NCBI GenBank assembly: GCA_002435755.1
Contig: DIYH01000017.1
Location: 161,150 to 225,149 of the forward strand
From: Flammeovirgaceae bacterium UBA6059
GTDB lineage: Bacteria; Bacteroidota; Bacteroidia; Cytophagales; Cyclobacteriaceae
Reading direction: 5' to 3'
Length of the DNA stretch: 64,000 nt
The translations under genes and the position numbers were made by a program. Below the pieces are notes generated by a model. The model did not search any database, was not told where the DNA came from, and saw nothing but the letters and a program-made list of their open reading frames with translations. Positions 34,996 to 44,534 of this stretch are shown one piece after another; positions within the stretch are counted from its first letter, which is position 1, and every line of letters starts with the position of its first letter.

Positions 34996-36261
34996 CTAAT
35001 TAGCGTTAAGAAGCAGTTCCATCAATGCTTCTGCGGCTACTGTACCTTTATGGTCAAGAAATTCTCGATCTGTGTTATCACCAAACTCAAATACAAGACC
35101 AGGCGTATCAAATGTCTTGAAGAAATAGTTGCGCGAGACAGTTGTAGGTTCAATTTTGTTTGATGGACGTACATTGGGAGTATAATCGGGTATTCGATCG
35201 TCCATTTGATCGACCCAGTCATATAGTATCATTTGATCATCGCTTAGAAGTGTGGAGTCGATGGTGTAGTAGATATCATCCCATGTTGAGTGAAAGTCAA
35301 TAAAAAAGTGATATCGAGCTTGCCCAGTGCTCACTTTTTCCTGAGCATAGTCTCGTACATTTCTGGTTTCCGGTTGGTTAAAGTCGGACCAGTCGCGGTT
35401 GAGGTCTATACCACCACTATTGTGCCTCCAGTGACCATTGTCTACTCCATCGGGATTCATTAGGGGTACCACATCTACCACGAATGTTTTGCGAAACTTC
35501 CTGGCCAGCTTGGAATCACCAGCCACAGTTTCGATAAAGCCCCTCATTGCCAGATAGCCTGTGACTTCAGGTGGATGTTGCCTTGAAATGATCATTACCC
35601 TTTTTTTACTATCCTGATCACCAATAGACATTAAACGCATGTTTCTTCCTTCTTTTGACTTGCCTATGGAGCGCATTGTCACATCTTTCTGTGCAGAAAG
35701 CTCGTCCATCCAGCCATACACATAAGAGGTAGTCTGTAGTTCTTGAGCGGCCACCCAAAGCGTATCCGTAGAAACCCTCATCGTAATCTCAATTGTCTCA
35801 GGTAGTGAGCCAGGCCCAAAGTCGGCACTACCTTTCTCAAACTCTTGATAGTCCGTAGAGTCTAGTGATTGCCAGGTACCACCATCACTACTGAGCTTTG
35901 GAAAATACCGACTCTTGGCATTCTGATAAGTGTAGTAGAGCTTGACCTCTCGGTCAGAGGTGCTCCACACCTTGAAGGCATACCACGGGCTTGGGTTGAT
36001 TGGCTCATTTTCTGGAGTTATCACTATCGTGAATGAGTTATCTCCACTTTGAGTAATACCATTGAGTCTGCCACCTTGGAAATCATTGGAGAAGAAAACG
36101 GTACTATCGTCTAACGCATAAATGCCCTTCCATTGAGGAACTATAGGCCTATTGGTAGTCTGCACAGCCCGAGTAGGTCCTTGTCCTTGATATATTGGTT
36201 TTTGAGCGTGAAGCGGCGCAGTGAGAAATACTAGTAGAATGACGAGATGAGATGTGCGCAT
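34996..36261 (-). CDS. M14 family zinc carboxypeptidase
   Basis: From the ATG at 36261 the protein has 421 residues with a signal peptide (MRTSHLVILLVFLTAPLHA). Residues ~20-160 form a beta-rich N-terminal domain. The M14 core shows HPPEVTG (zinc His and Glu), GIDLNRDW (substrate Arg region), FIDFHSTW (third zinc His) and FEFGDN (catalytic Glu). It cleaves C-terminal residues of peptides in the periplasm or outside. VOC gene lies 11 bp upstream on the same strand. Confidence 0.9.
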   Translation of the reverse strand: MRTSHLVILLVFLTAPLHAQKPIYQGQGPTRAVQTTNRPIVPQWKGIYALDDSTVFFSNDFQGGRLNGITQSGDNSFTIVITPENEPINPSPWYAFKVWSTSDREVKLYYTYQNAKSRYFPKLSSDGGTWQSLDSTDYQEFEKGSADFGPGSLPETIEITMRVSTDTLWVAAQELQTTSYVYGWMDELSAQKDVTMRSIGKSKEGRNMRLMSIGDQDSKKRVMIISRQHPPEVTGYLAMRGFIETVAGDSKLARKFRKTFVVDVVPLMNPDGVDNGHWRHNSGGIDLNRDWSDFNQPETRNVRDYAQEKVSTGQARYHFFIDFHSTWDDIYYTIDSTLLSDDQMILYDWVDQMDDRIPDYTPNVRPSNKIEPTTVSRNYFFKTFDTPGLVFEFGDNTDREFLDHKGTVAAEALMELLLNAN

Positions 36262-36272
36262 AAGACTTGAGT

Positions 36273-36662
36273 TTAATGAGGTTGTATAAGGTCCCATTTG
36301 TTGCCATAGATGTCCTGGAACACGGCTACCGACCCATAGCTTTCGTGTCGAGGAGGTTCAAGGAATAGAACACCTTTGGAATGGAGTGTCTTGTAGTCGT
36401 TTTCAAAATCATCCGAGTGAAGGAATAGAAAAACACGACCTCCCGATTGGTTGCCTATAGCCGATACTTGTGCTTCACCTTGAGCTTTTGCTAGTAGAAG
36501 CTTCGTCGTAGATGTTGCGCTAGGAGACAAGAGTACCCAGCGCTTGTCAGAACTAAGCTTCGTATCCTCAATCAGATTAAAGCCCAATGTATCAACATAG
36601 TAGTCGAGTGCTTTGTCGTAATCATCGACTAAAAGTGTAATCGCCCCAAGATCAGTGATCAT
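36273..36662 (-). CDS. VOC family (glyoxalase-like) protein
   Basis: The protein has 129 residues with the paired beta-alpha-beta-beta-beta pattern: ITLLVDDYDKALDYYVDTLGF at the start and GSVAVFQDIYGNKWDLIQP at the end, the second holding a metal-site Glu-like position. No signal peptide is present. VOC proteins include glyoxalases, dioxygenases and resistance proteins; the substrate is unknown. It is 11 bp upstream of the M14 gene. Confidence 0.85.
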   Translation of the reverse strand: MITDLGAITLLVDDYDKALDYYVDTLGFNLIEDTKLSSDKRWVLLSPSATSTTKLLLAKAQGEAQVSAIGNQSGGRVFLFLHSDDFENDYKTLHSKGVLFLEPPRHESYGSVAVFQDIYGNKWDLIQPH

Positions 36663-37039
36663 AGGGCTAAGTTAGGCCATATACTCACTGTATAAGAGGA
36701 TAATCTACGTGACGTATCCGTTATTAGATAAAGATACATATGTATATAATGTATTAATTATAATAATTTAACATATAAATTATGGCTAAGTAATTTGTGT
36801 ATTGACTAGGTAAACACCAGTACTGCGGTTAAGTAAAATGCTTATCCTGAATAAGGAGGAAGCGTATTTTTCTTATAATAATACTTTAATCTTTGATAAT
36901 GATACTTTTTGTTCATACTCTTGACAAACCCAACAATGATAAGCGATCATAACAACTCAAGTTGTATATAGTTCCTAGTTGAACTAATATTAACTAATTC
37001 GGTTAATTATTGACTTATTTATAACTAGCTATTGAGCGT
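36663..37039. other. Gene-free AT-rich region, divergent control
   Basis: This 377-bp stretch lies between the VOC gene and the sensor-kinase operon, both transcribed away from it. It is very AT-rich with several short palindromic A/T tracts (for example TACATATGTA). No gene or clear TAnnTTTG promoter could be supported. Confidence 0.5.
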
Positions 37040-39163
37040 ATGAAAAATTTAACGCGTACTTACGTCGTGGCATTATCCGTAATCGCGCTGGTGATCGGAT
37101 TTAGCCAGTTTCTTATTCAATCATCGATTACCGAGAGCAGCTCTGATTCGAGGGTGATCAACATATCCGGTCGACAAAGAATGTTGTCTCAACGTATTAC
37201 AAAAGCCTCTTTGGCAATGAGTAATGCACAGGCAGTAGACGAATACCTGTCTCGTCGCGAGGAGTTAGAAAAAGCTTATTCGCTGTGGAATGAGTCTCAT
37301 TTCGCACTTCAGTTTGGTAGTGCCAAAATGGATATGACTAATGTGAACAATTCAGCTGTTATTCTGGAGCTATTCACACAGATCGAACCGTACTACTCAG
37401 AGATGGAAAAGGGTGTAACGGGTGTGCTAACAACTGATTACGAGAACAGACAGTCGGAGGAGTTCCAAAGATCCCTGTCACTTGTACTTGCTAATGAAGG
37501 TCCGTTTCTGGAATTGATGAACGAGATCACTTTCGAATACGATGCAGAAGCCCTGGGCAGAGTAGAAGAGCTGTCCAGAAACGAGTACATACTCTTTGCT
37601 ATTGCCATTGTGCTGCTCATTGTTGAGGCACTTGTGATCTTCCGTCCTGCTATGCAAAGAATAGCCCAATACACTAAGAAGCTGAAGTCTCAAGGTAAGT
37701 CACTCAAGCGTGCCCTTGTCCAGTCTCAATATCTGACCAACCAGGCTAAGAGTATTTTTGAAAATGTGGATCAGGGTATTTTTCTTCTCAATGAGAAGTT
37801 TGAGATAGATTCATTCTACTCAAAGGAAACAGAAAAAGTACTCGATGAAGACGAGCTTGCCGGAGCGAACTTTATTCAGATCATGAAATCGAAACTCTTG
37901 CCAAGAGACATTGAGGCACTTGAGTTGTACTCTGAAAACCTGTTCAATACTGAAATCAGAGAGAGTGTGGTCAATAGGCTGAATCCTATAGAACAGGTGG
38001 AGATCTTTACAGAAAAGGAGAATGGCAAAGGGATAGAGAGCAGGTATCTACGGGTATCATTTTCCAGAATTATGAGCAACAATCAGATCTATCGGATCCT
38101 CGTTACAGTGTTGGACGAAACAGAGAGTGTCTTACTAAGAAAGCAAATAGAAGAAGCAGAAGTCAGAAACGAGAGAGAGTCGGCACAGCTGTTGGCTATT
38201 TTCAAAGTGAATCCAAAACTTCTGAATGAGTATTTGGATAAAACGATTGACACTTTAGGGAGTATCTCAAAAATGTATGAATCGGGATCAAGCGATGATC
38301 TCGAAACACTAGTCAATCATACCTTCACGGTAGTGCATACAGCCAAAGGCAATGCTACTCTGATCAACCTTGACCTGATTGAAGATCGACTTCATAAACT
38401 TGAAGAAACGATCACCAGGCTTAGGGACAAGTCTAACCTACAGGGTAAAGATTTTCTGAATATCATTTATGAAGTGACCGAGATCATCATGGTGCTGGAC
38501 AACATGAAGGCCATGATGAAGAAAATCGCTAAAGTTTACAAAACCTGGAACCAGGAAGAATCAGAAAAACCAAATAACCTCATCGTATCTACGCTTGAAA
38601 AGGGTGTCGCTAAATTGAGTCAGCGTCAGAAGAAGGAAGTTTCATTTGTCTTCGAAGATAATGACCTGGAGCTGCCTGATTACTTCATGTTGGACTTCAA
38701 GGATCTTGCCATTCAGCTGATCCGCAATAGTATCGTTCATGGTATTGAGTCAACTGATGACCGCCGGTTTATGGGTAAGGTGGAGAAACCAGAGATAAAG
38801 ATATCACTTGATAGAGAAGAGGACGGTGAAATCATCCTCAGCTATCAGGATAATGGTAAAGGACTTGACCTGGATGAAATTGCTGATAAGGCCATAGATA
38901 AGGCTTTGATAAATGCGGAACAGGCGTTGGTAATGGATGATCACCAAAAGGCAGCATTGATATTCAAAGAAGGTTTTTCAACCGCGGACAATGTAACAGA
39001 ATTGGCAGGAAGAGGTCAGGGTATGAGTGTGATCGATAGCATTGTGGAGAAACATAATGCGTCGTTCGAATTGGATACCAAAAAAGATGAGTACTTCAAG
39101 ATGGTCATCAGACTACCGCAGAAGACCCGAGGTTTCTCAAGAACCCTAAAACAAGCAGTATAA
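37040..39163 (+). CDS. CheA-like sensor kinase: PilJ-type sensor, PAS, HPt-like, HATPase
   Basis: The protein has 707 residues. A PilJ-type sensor region (ISGRQRMLSQRITKASLAM) lies between membrane helices at ~7-27 and ~182-203. A PAS-like domain follows (~230-370). An HPt-like segment carries VVHTAKGNATL with H433 as the probable phosphorylation site. The HATPase domain has the N box LIRNSIVHG (N563) and the G box DNGKG (from D604), as in CheA. There is no CheA P5 (CheW-binding) domain and no receiver, so it seems to act without CheW. Its operon partners are a receiver protein, CheX and a porin. Confidence 0.85.
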   Translation: MKNLTRTYVVALSVIALVIGFSQFLIQSSITESSSDSRVINISGRQRMLSQRITKASLAMSNAQAVDEYLSRREELEKAYSLWNESHFALQFGSAKMDMTNVNNSAVILELFTQIEPYYSEMEKGVTGVLTTDYENRQSEEFQRSLSLVLANEGPFLELMNEITFEYDAEALGRVEELSRNEYILFAIAIVLLIVEALVIFRPAMQRIAQYTKKLKSQGKSLKRALVQSQYLTNQAKSIFENVDQGIFLLNEKFEIDSFYSKETEKVLDEDELAGANFIQIMKSKLLPRDIEALELYSENLFNTEIRESVVNRLNPIEQVEIFTEKENGKGIESRYLRVSFSRIMSNNQIYRILVTVLDETESVLLRKQIEEAEVRNERESAQLLAIFKVNPKLLNEYLDKTIDTLGSISKMYESGSSDDLETLVNHTFTVVHTAKGNATLINLDLIEDRLHKLEETITRLRDKSNLQGKDFLNIIYEVTEIIMVLDNMKAMMKKIAKVYKTWNQEESEKPNNLIVSTLEKGVAKLSQRQKKEVSFVFEDNDLELPDYFMLDFKDLAIQLIRNSIVHGIESTDDRRFMGKVEKPEIKISLDREEDGEIILSYQDNGKGLDLDEIADKAIDKALINAEQALVMDDHQKAALIFKEGFSTADNVTELAGRGQGMSVIDSIVEKHNASFELDTKKDEYFKMVIRLPQKTRGFSRTLKQAV

Positions 39164-39166
39164 GCC

Positions 39167-39535
39167 ATGAAGTTGTTGATTGTTGATGATTCCTCGATGA
39201 TGCGAATGACCATTGAGGAACATTTGAAGAATTATGACATTGAGATCGTTGGTACGGCTTCAAACGGGAAGGAAGCCATTGAACAGGTCACGGCCAAAAA
39301 ACCGGATGCCGTTACTTTAGACATCACCATGCCTGAAATGGATGGTCTGGAATGCCTGGAGGAGATCATGAAAATATCGCCTGATCTCAAGGTGATGGTC
39401 ATCACTGCTCTTTCTGATAAACTCACAGGCTTAAAAGCCCTCAAAAAGGGGGCAAGAGAGTATCTCTATAAACCCGTGACCCCAGATGAATTAATGAAAG
39501 GTTTCGACCTATTATTCAATAGACCAGCTAGCTAA
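39167..39535 (+). CDS. Single-domain response regulator (CheY-like)
   Basis: The protein has 122 residues, a receiver domain only. Acidic pocket D7/D8, phospho-acceptor D52 (TLDITMPEMDG), Thr in VITALSDK and Lys in YKPVTPDE are all present. With no output domain it must act by protein contact. It begins three bases after the kinase stop and its last base overlaps the start of the CheX gene. Confidence 0.95.
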   Translation: MKLLIVDDSSMMRMTIEEHLKNYDIEIVGTASNGKEAIEQVTAKKPDAVTLDITMPEMDGLECLEEIMKISPDLKVMVITALSDKLTGLKALKKGAREYLYKPVTPDELMKGFDLLFNRPAS

Positions 39536-40002
39536 TGAGTACCCAAAAAGAACAATTTGAAAAGACCGTCAATGTCTTTATTTCGTCCATCGAAAACTAC
39601 TTTGATAAACTCACGAAAATTCCAATCTCCACCAAACCACCCTTTGTCAAGACACAAGATGAGCTTTTGCTCAAAGAATGTACAGGCATGATCGGTGTGT
39701 CTGGTATCAAAAAAGGGTTCATCTATATCTCCGGAGACATGGAGCTTTTTCGAGACCTGATCAGGCGATACGTGAAACTACAAGACCCAACCGAAAATAA
39801 CATGCTGGACATGGCAGGGGAGCTATCTAATGTAGTATCTGGTAATGTCCGCGAGACCTACGGTGACGAGTTTATGATCTCCGTGCCTATCGTTTTCAAA
39901 GGCAAGCCTGATAACCTAAAGTTTCCGGACGATGTACCCATTTACGTCATACCGTTTCAGTGGAACAAGTTTGAAGCATACATGGTGGTTGGATTAATCT
40001 AA
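39535..40002 (+). CDS. cheX: CheX/CheC-like response-regulator phosphatase
   Basis: The protein has 155 residues. The phosphatase signature is MAGELSNVVSGN with E96 and N99 in the E-x-x-N arrangement used by CheX and CheC to dephosphorylate receivers. Only one such motif is present, as in CheX. The rest fits the CheX-like fold (IGVSGIKKGFIYISG, VPIVFKG). It probably resets the preceding single-domain receiver. Start and stop overlap by one base. Confidence 0.87.
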   Translation: MSTQKEQFEKTVNVFISSIENYFDKLTKIPISTKPPFVKTQDELLLKECTGMIGVSGIKKGFIYISGDMELFRDLIRRYVKLQDPTENNMLDMAGELSNVVSGNVRETYGDEFMISVPIVFKGKPDNLKFPDDVPIYVIPFQWNKFEAYMVVGLI

Positions 40003-40007
40003 AGACA

Positions 40008-41264
40008 ATGAAAGAATTATTGTTCATTGGTCTCTTTCTGACCTTAACAGGAAACCTATATGCCCAATTCACCGTCGTTGGTGAAATCAGACCAAGGGCA
40101 GAATATCGTCATGGATTTAAATCTCTTGCCGCAGATGGCGCTGACGCAGCTTTCTTCGTGGAGCAGCGATCAAGACTCTATTTCAATTACTTTACTGAGA
40201 AATATTCTTTCAGCTTGAGCGCACAGGACATTCGTCTTTGGGGAGAGAACCCTCAGATATTCAAAGATGATAATGGATTCTTCAATGTCTATGAAGCGTG
40301 GGGAGCCTATCACTTCTCCGATACATGGAAAATCAAAGTCGGACGCCAGGCATTGAATTATAATAATGCCCGGATATTGGGAGACCTGGCATGGGCACAA
40401 CAAGGCAGAAGTCACGATGCACTATTGATAACATATGTTAAAAATAAATCCAAACTTCATATCGGAGCTGCCTTCAATCAGGAGGACGTGGATGGTCTAC
40501 CAGAACCGACTAGGTTGGTAGGTACTTTCTACAGTGGTGTAAATAACTACAAGACCATGCAGTACATCTGGTATAACCAGGCCTGGGACAAAGGACAGTT
40601 GTCACTGCTCGCACTAAACAACGGCATCCAAACTCCCGATAGTCTTGTCAATTTCAGTCAGACCAGTGGGCTTGTATTTAAACAAAAGCTGGGAGGAACA
40701 AGCTTGATGGTTGAAGGCTACTATCAAAGTGGGGAAGCTCCTTCAGGTGACGATCTGGCTGCCTATATGTTGGCAGTCAATCTGGGTTGGAAGATCGGAG
40801 GTTCATCACTATTACTCGGTGGAGATTACCTAAGCGGTCAAGACAGAAACAGCGATCAAAACACTGTTTTTACACCGCTCTATGGTACCAACCATAAGTT
40901 CTATGGTTTGATGGATTACTTCTATGTCGGTAATGGGTTCGGCAATGTTGGCCTGGTAAATGGATATGTAAAATTAGGTTTGAAACTTGGAAAGAAATCA
41001 ACACTCAATATACATGGCCATCAATTTATGTCACAGACTGATCTTTTCGATCTTGAAGGAAACACTACGTCTAAGACTTTAGGGACGGAAGTGGACCTTG
41101 TGTACAATCTCAATATCGATCAGGCTGTCAACTTAAAGATCGGCTATTCACAAATGTTTGCAACTGGCAGTATGGAACTGGTAAAGAGCGGCAGCAAGAA
41201 CGAGCTTAACAACTGGGCATGGGTCATGATGACAATCAAGCCGACACTATTCAAAAAAGAATAG
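40008..41264 (+). CDS. Alginate-export-type outer membrane porin
   Basis: The protein has 418 residues with a signal peptide (LLFIGLFLTLTGNLYAQ). Repeated amphipathic strands such as RSRLYFNYFTEKYSFSL and WKIKVGRQALNY fit the alginate-export porin family. The C-terminus ends in FKKE after strands, without a clear terminal Phe. Only five bases separate it from cheX, so it is in the phosphorelay operon. Its cargo is unknown. Confidence 0.8.
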   Translation: MKELLFIGLFLTLTGNLYAQFTVVGEIRPRAEYRHGFKSLAADGADAAFFVEQRSRLYFNYFTEKYSFSLSAQDIRLWGENPQIFKDDNGFFNVYEAWGAYHFSDTWKIKVGRQALNYNNARILGDLAWAQQGRSHDALLITYVKNKSKLHIGAAFNQEDVDGLPEPTRLVGTFYSGVNNYKTMQYIWYNQAWDKGQLSLLALNNGIQTPDSLVNFSQTSGLVFKQKLGGTSLMVEGYYQSGEAPSGDDLAAYMLAVNLGWKIGGSSLLLGGDYLSGQDRNSDQNTVFTPLYGTNHKFYGLMDYFYVGNGFGNVGLVNGYVKLGLKLGKKSTLNIHGHQFMSQTDLFDLEGNTTSKTLGTEVDLVYNLNIDQAVNLKIGYSQMFATGSMELVKSGSKNELNNWAWVMMTIKPTLFKKE

Positions 41265-41279
41265 TGAGAATCTATTAGC

Positions 41280-42293
41280 TTAACCCTTTTCTTCCAGCCG
41301 ACCGTCAGCATGTTTTGCAAACCTGCCTTTGCTATGATCATGCACATGATCATGTGATGGCCAGGGCCACCCGCCAAATTCGGTTTTCTGGTAGTCCATC
41401 ATTGCCTGTTGTATTTCTTGTTGTGTGTTCATCACGAACGGTCCATACTGCGCCACGGGTTCATTGATTGGCTTACCTTGTAGTAGGAGTAGATGAGCTT
41501 GCTCTGATCCATTCTTTAGTACAATAGGTTGATCAGGCATCAATTCAGCACCATGGTTCGGAGTAATTGTTTGATCTGCTATGGTGACTTCACTTCCCTG
41601 ATAAAAGTAGATGGTACGGTTGATGTCTTCACTCGCTGTTGGTAGTGCCCACTTAGCATTTGGGGCAAGCTTGATTACCCAAATGGCTACTTCATGACTA
41701 GGATCATTGGCCCATGAGTCGGGTGGAGGAGAAGGAGCTCTGTGGTTGTCTATGCTACCCGCAACAACTCTCACTTCAATCTTATTTCCATCGGCATCCT
41801 GTGTTTGGTAGATAGGTGTTTCCTCTCTCCAGAGCATTGCGAAATGTGGTTCTACGAACTTTCCGACTTTCGGCAGATTAAGCCATATTTGGAAAAGTAC
41901 CAGAGGATTGGGTTCTTCCTTATTTAGCAATGGAAACATCTCCGAGTGCTGTACGCCTTTACCTGCCGTCATCCACTGAGTGTCACCATTACCAAAGCGT
42001 CCGGCTGCTCCAATAGAGTCGCTATGATCGACTAGTCCCTGAGGTACTACCGTAACAGTTTCAAAACCGCGGTGTGGGTGGGCAGGGAAGCCAGGCACAG
42101 TTTTTCCATGGTACATTCTGAAGCCGTCCTTGATGGTGAAGTCATTCCCTAAATGACGCCCTTCTAATGACGTAGTTGGCCCAGCTTGATCATTTCCGGT
42201 AGGGTAGTCATCCTTATGATATACACAAAAAAGGAACGGATCACTGGTCTGCCACGGAAAACCCAAAGGGAAAGTACGTTTGACGCTGCTCAT
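41280..42293 (-). CDS. Pirin family protein
   Basis: The protein has 337 residues (typical pirin ~290, so slightly long). The metal site is seen in FPAHPHRGFETVTVVPQG and WMTAGKGVQHSEMFP, giving three His and a Glu. The C-terminal cupin is present. Pirins are Fe-binding cupins with various reported roles such as quercetinase or redox sensor. A 7-bp inverted repeat (TTCAGAA-GAG-TTCTGAA) lies upstream. It is convergent to the porin gene. Confidence 0.92.
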   Translation of the reverse strand: MSSVKRTFPLGFPWQTSDPFLFCVYHKDDYPTGNDQAGPTTSLEGRHLGNDFTIKDGFRMYHGKTVPGFPAHPHRGFETVTVVPQGLVDHSDSIGAAGRFGNGDTQWMTAGKGVQHSEMFPLLNKEEPNPLVLFQIWLNLPKVGKFVEPHFAMLWREETPIYQTQDADGNKIEVRVVAGSIDNHRAPSPPPDSWANDPSHEVAIWVIKLAPNAKWALPTASEDINRTIYFYQGSEVTIADQTITPNHGAELMPDQPIVLKNGSEQAHLLLLQGKPINEPVAQYGPFVMNTQQEIQQAMMDYQKTEFGGWPWPSHDHVHDHSKGRFAKHADGRLEEKG

Positions 42294-42340
42294 AGTAATA
42301 GATGTAAGTACATAGAATTAACAAGTTAATCTGAATTGAG

Positions 42341-42357
42341 TTCAGAAGAGTTCTGAA
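42341..42357. promoter_or_regulatory. Palindrome upstream of the pirin gene
   Basis: TTCAGAA (42341-42347) and TTCTGAA (42351-42357) form a perfect 7-bp inverted repeat with a GAG spacer, 48 bp from the pirin start. A weaker CTGAA/TTCAG repeat overlaps it. A dimeric repressor could bind here. Confidence 0.45.
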
Positions 42358-42434
42358 ATTGTATTGTTAAATGTTACTATGAGCCTTAACAGTCACTAGC
42401 CAATACGGACTACCAATAACATATGAATACAGCT

Positions 42435-42626
42435 TTACGATTTTTTCTTGTCGTTACTATGCTGTCGCTTTTGAGCATATTGATACAACCATATAGCCGT
42501 TGGAATTATGACAACATAGCACAATAAAATATGCCAAACGAGGCTCATATCTCGTTCCGCAGTTAACTCAGAGACCTTACTCAAAAAGTCCGTTGACATA
42601 TGTTGATAGAGATTTAAGGAGTCCAA
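42435..42626 (-). CDS. Small hypothetical membrane protein
   Basis: The reading frame encodes 63 residues with one hydrophobic segment (LVWHILLCYVVIIPTAIWLY) and a charged Lys-rich tail. No family is recognised. It lies between pirin and the FN3 lipoprotein gene. Coding is only moderately likely. Confidence 0.4.
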   Translation of the reverse strand: MDSLNLYQHMSTDFLSKVSELTAERDMSLVWHILLCYVVIIPTAIWLYQYAQKRQHSNDKKKS

Positions 42627-42647
42627 TTTATTACATTGCCAACAACT

Positions 42648-42678
42648 AAAAAAGCTGCCCCAAATTGGAGCAGCTTTT
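42648..42678. terminator. Bidirectional hairpin terminator downstream of the FN3 lipoprotein gene
   Basis: AGCTGC pairs with GCAGCT, flanked by an A run on one side and a T run on the other, so it can act in both directions. On the minus strand it follows the FN3 lipoprotein gene. Confidence 0.75.
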
Positions 42679-42707
42679 AATCCTATGAATCAATGTTTGG
42701 TTGGTGA

Positions 42708-44534
42708 TTAATTACAATCTGCTGCATAGGTATAAGACACTACAAGTTCAGTTGTTTGACCACCTGTTGTAGTCGTAGTAGTAATCATAGTTGGATTACC
42801 ATTCGAATTAAACTCGTAATCAATATCTACCTTGGTAGTTACTTCAGCGATTGTTGAAGTATACCCGGTGATCAAGTCTTCAGATGCGGCATACGGCAAT
42901 GTCCATTCTGGTAAGGAGATGCCTTGTTCCAAATAATCCTGATAGAAATTTTTCTCACTGCTATTATATTCGAAAGTGATGGTCCCTGTACCCAGATCAC
43001 CGGACTGATCGATTGACGTCACGTTGTTTCCAGTATAGTTGTAAGTATATGTAATGTTCTGTCCCACAAGGGCGGCAGTAATACTCTCGACTCTGCCGTC
43101 TGCACCGAAAGTATAATCATAAGTAATGTCACCTGTGAAAGAGTTGCCTAGAACAACCTGAGCAGGAAACCCTTTGCTATTGAAGCCATTGTATTCCACA
43201 GTCGTGGTGATTCCAGAAGTTACACTTGTAACCTTAATCAATCGACCGTCACTATCATAATCAAATGTAGCGTCCGCGGAGAAGTTAAAACCTGATGCAG
43301 AACCAGTCACCACAGCTGTTTCAGCCTGGCAGTTGTCATTGTAGTCGATTGTAGTGGTTGAAGACTGATCTGGGCCAACTTGAGTTACCTCAATGATATA
43401 CTCACCTATTCCGGGACTTGGATCTGGGTCAGGACCTGGATCAGGATCCGTACCACCTGAGGTCGCGGCTGTAGATACATTTGAGTTATCAGAGATAGTC
43501 AGGCCATCGGTTGAGCGTACTCGGAAGTAGTAGTTGGTACCTGCAGTAAGATCAGCTACTGAAAGTGAGCTACCCGTAACGACCTGATTGTCCATTACAA
43601 GGGTCGTAAAAGCATCATCAGAAGCTACATCAATGAAGTAGCTGATAGCTCCGGTCACTGAGCTCCAGTTAGCCGTAAATCCAGTATCAGTGATGTCAGT
43701 GGCATCACCTACCATAGGAGCTCCAATAGTCGTTGCTGCAGCCACAACAATATCTGCAAATGATCCACCGGTAATGCTTACCGTGCTCATAGTGCGGGCA
43801 TTTATGAAGCTAAAGTCTGCTTCAAATGCATAGGTCCCGGACATACTTGGAGATACTGAAGTTACCTCAAGAGTTCCTGCTGTGGCAGTAAACACAGAGT
43901 CACCGTTCTGATAGGTTGCGGTATGATCACCTGTTGCTGCTACTGAATAAGTGCCAGCAGCAGTGGCATTTGTGGTAACTGTAATCGTAATAGTGCCATT
44001 AGAAAACACCAGTTGAGTTTTCCCATCTGCAGATCTTCCCTCGTTTGTAGAAGGCTCGAAAGCTTCTCCATTGATAGAAGCCGCATTTCCAGGAGCCGGA
44101 TCCGGGTCTGGGTCCGGGTCAGGATCGGGATCAGGATCCGGGTCGGGATCTGCTTCAGCTTCGGTGGTTACTGTTACCACCGATGAGTAGTCTGACGTAC
44201 CATCAGTGTTAGTTGCATTGACACGTACAAAATATTCAGTTCCACTAGACAAGCCTGTTACGGTAGCACTTGTAGTACTAATCCCCGATTCATTGGCGAC
44301 TACAGTGCTAAAACCATTGTCTGAAGCAACCTGTACAGCGTAACTTTCCGCTACAGAAACGGCGGTCCAGCTCACAGTAAATCCATTTGTGTTGACATCA
44401 CTCGTCACTACGCCTGTGGGAGCTGATGGTGGCTCTGGATCAGGCGTTGGAGTAGCATCACCATCATCATCTCCGCAACTCCAGCCGACAAAGACAAGCA
44501 TGGCAATGAACATTGCTCTTTTTAATTCTTTCAT
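42708..44534 (-). CDS. Lipoprotein with two fibronectin III domains and Asp-Pro linkers
   Basis: The protein has 608 residues. It starts with a lipoprotein signal (FIAMLVFVGWSCGDDD). FN3 domains lie at ~35-125 and ~265-355. Between them are a (Pro-Asp)n linker and a beta-rich segment of about 110 residues. A second Asp-Pro linker precedes a C-terminal beta domain with YD-like repeats (FDYDSDGRLIKVTS, YTFGADGRVES). It is likely on the cell surface. The coding DNA of the linker is a GGATCn-type repeat that may slip. Confidence 0.8.
   Translation of the reverse strand: MKELKRAMFIAMLVFVGWSCGDDDGDATPTPDPEPPSAPTGVVTSDVNTNGFTVSWTAVSVAESYAVQVASDNGFSTVVANESGISTTSATVTGLSSGTEYFVRVNATNTDGTSDYSSVVTVTTEAEADPDPDPDPDPDPDPDPDPAPGNAASINGEAFEPSTNEGRSADGKTQLVFSNGTITITVTTNATAAGTYSVAATGDHTATYQNGDSVFTATAGTLEVTSVSPSMSGTYAFEADFSFINARTMSTVSITGGSFADIVVAAATTIGAPMVGDATDITDTGFTANWSSVTGAISYFIDVASDDAFTTLVMDNQVVTGSSLSVADLTAGTNYYFRVRSTDGLTISDNSNVSTAATSGGTDPDPGPDPDPSPGIGEYIIEVTQVGPDQSSTTTIDYNDNCQAETAVVTGSASGFNFSADATFDYDSDGRLIKVTSVTSGITTTVEYNGFNSKGFPAQVVLGNSFTGDITYDYTFGADGRVESITAALVGQNITYTYNYTGNNVTSIDQSGDLGTGTITFEYNSSEKNFYQDYLEQGISLPEWTLPYAASEDLITGYTSTIAEVTTKVDIDYEFNSNGNPTMITTTTTTGGQTTELVVSYTYAADCN
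44097..44153. repeat. Short tandem repeat encoding (Asp-Pro)n
   Basis: About nine imperfect 6-bp units of the type GGGTCN/GGATCN encode alternating Pro-Asp in the FN3 lipoprotein. Such a tract can change length by replication slippage without a frameshift, since each unit is six bases. Confidence 0.8.
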
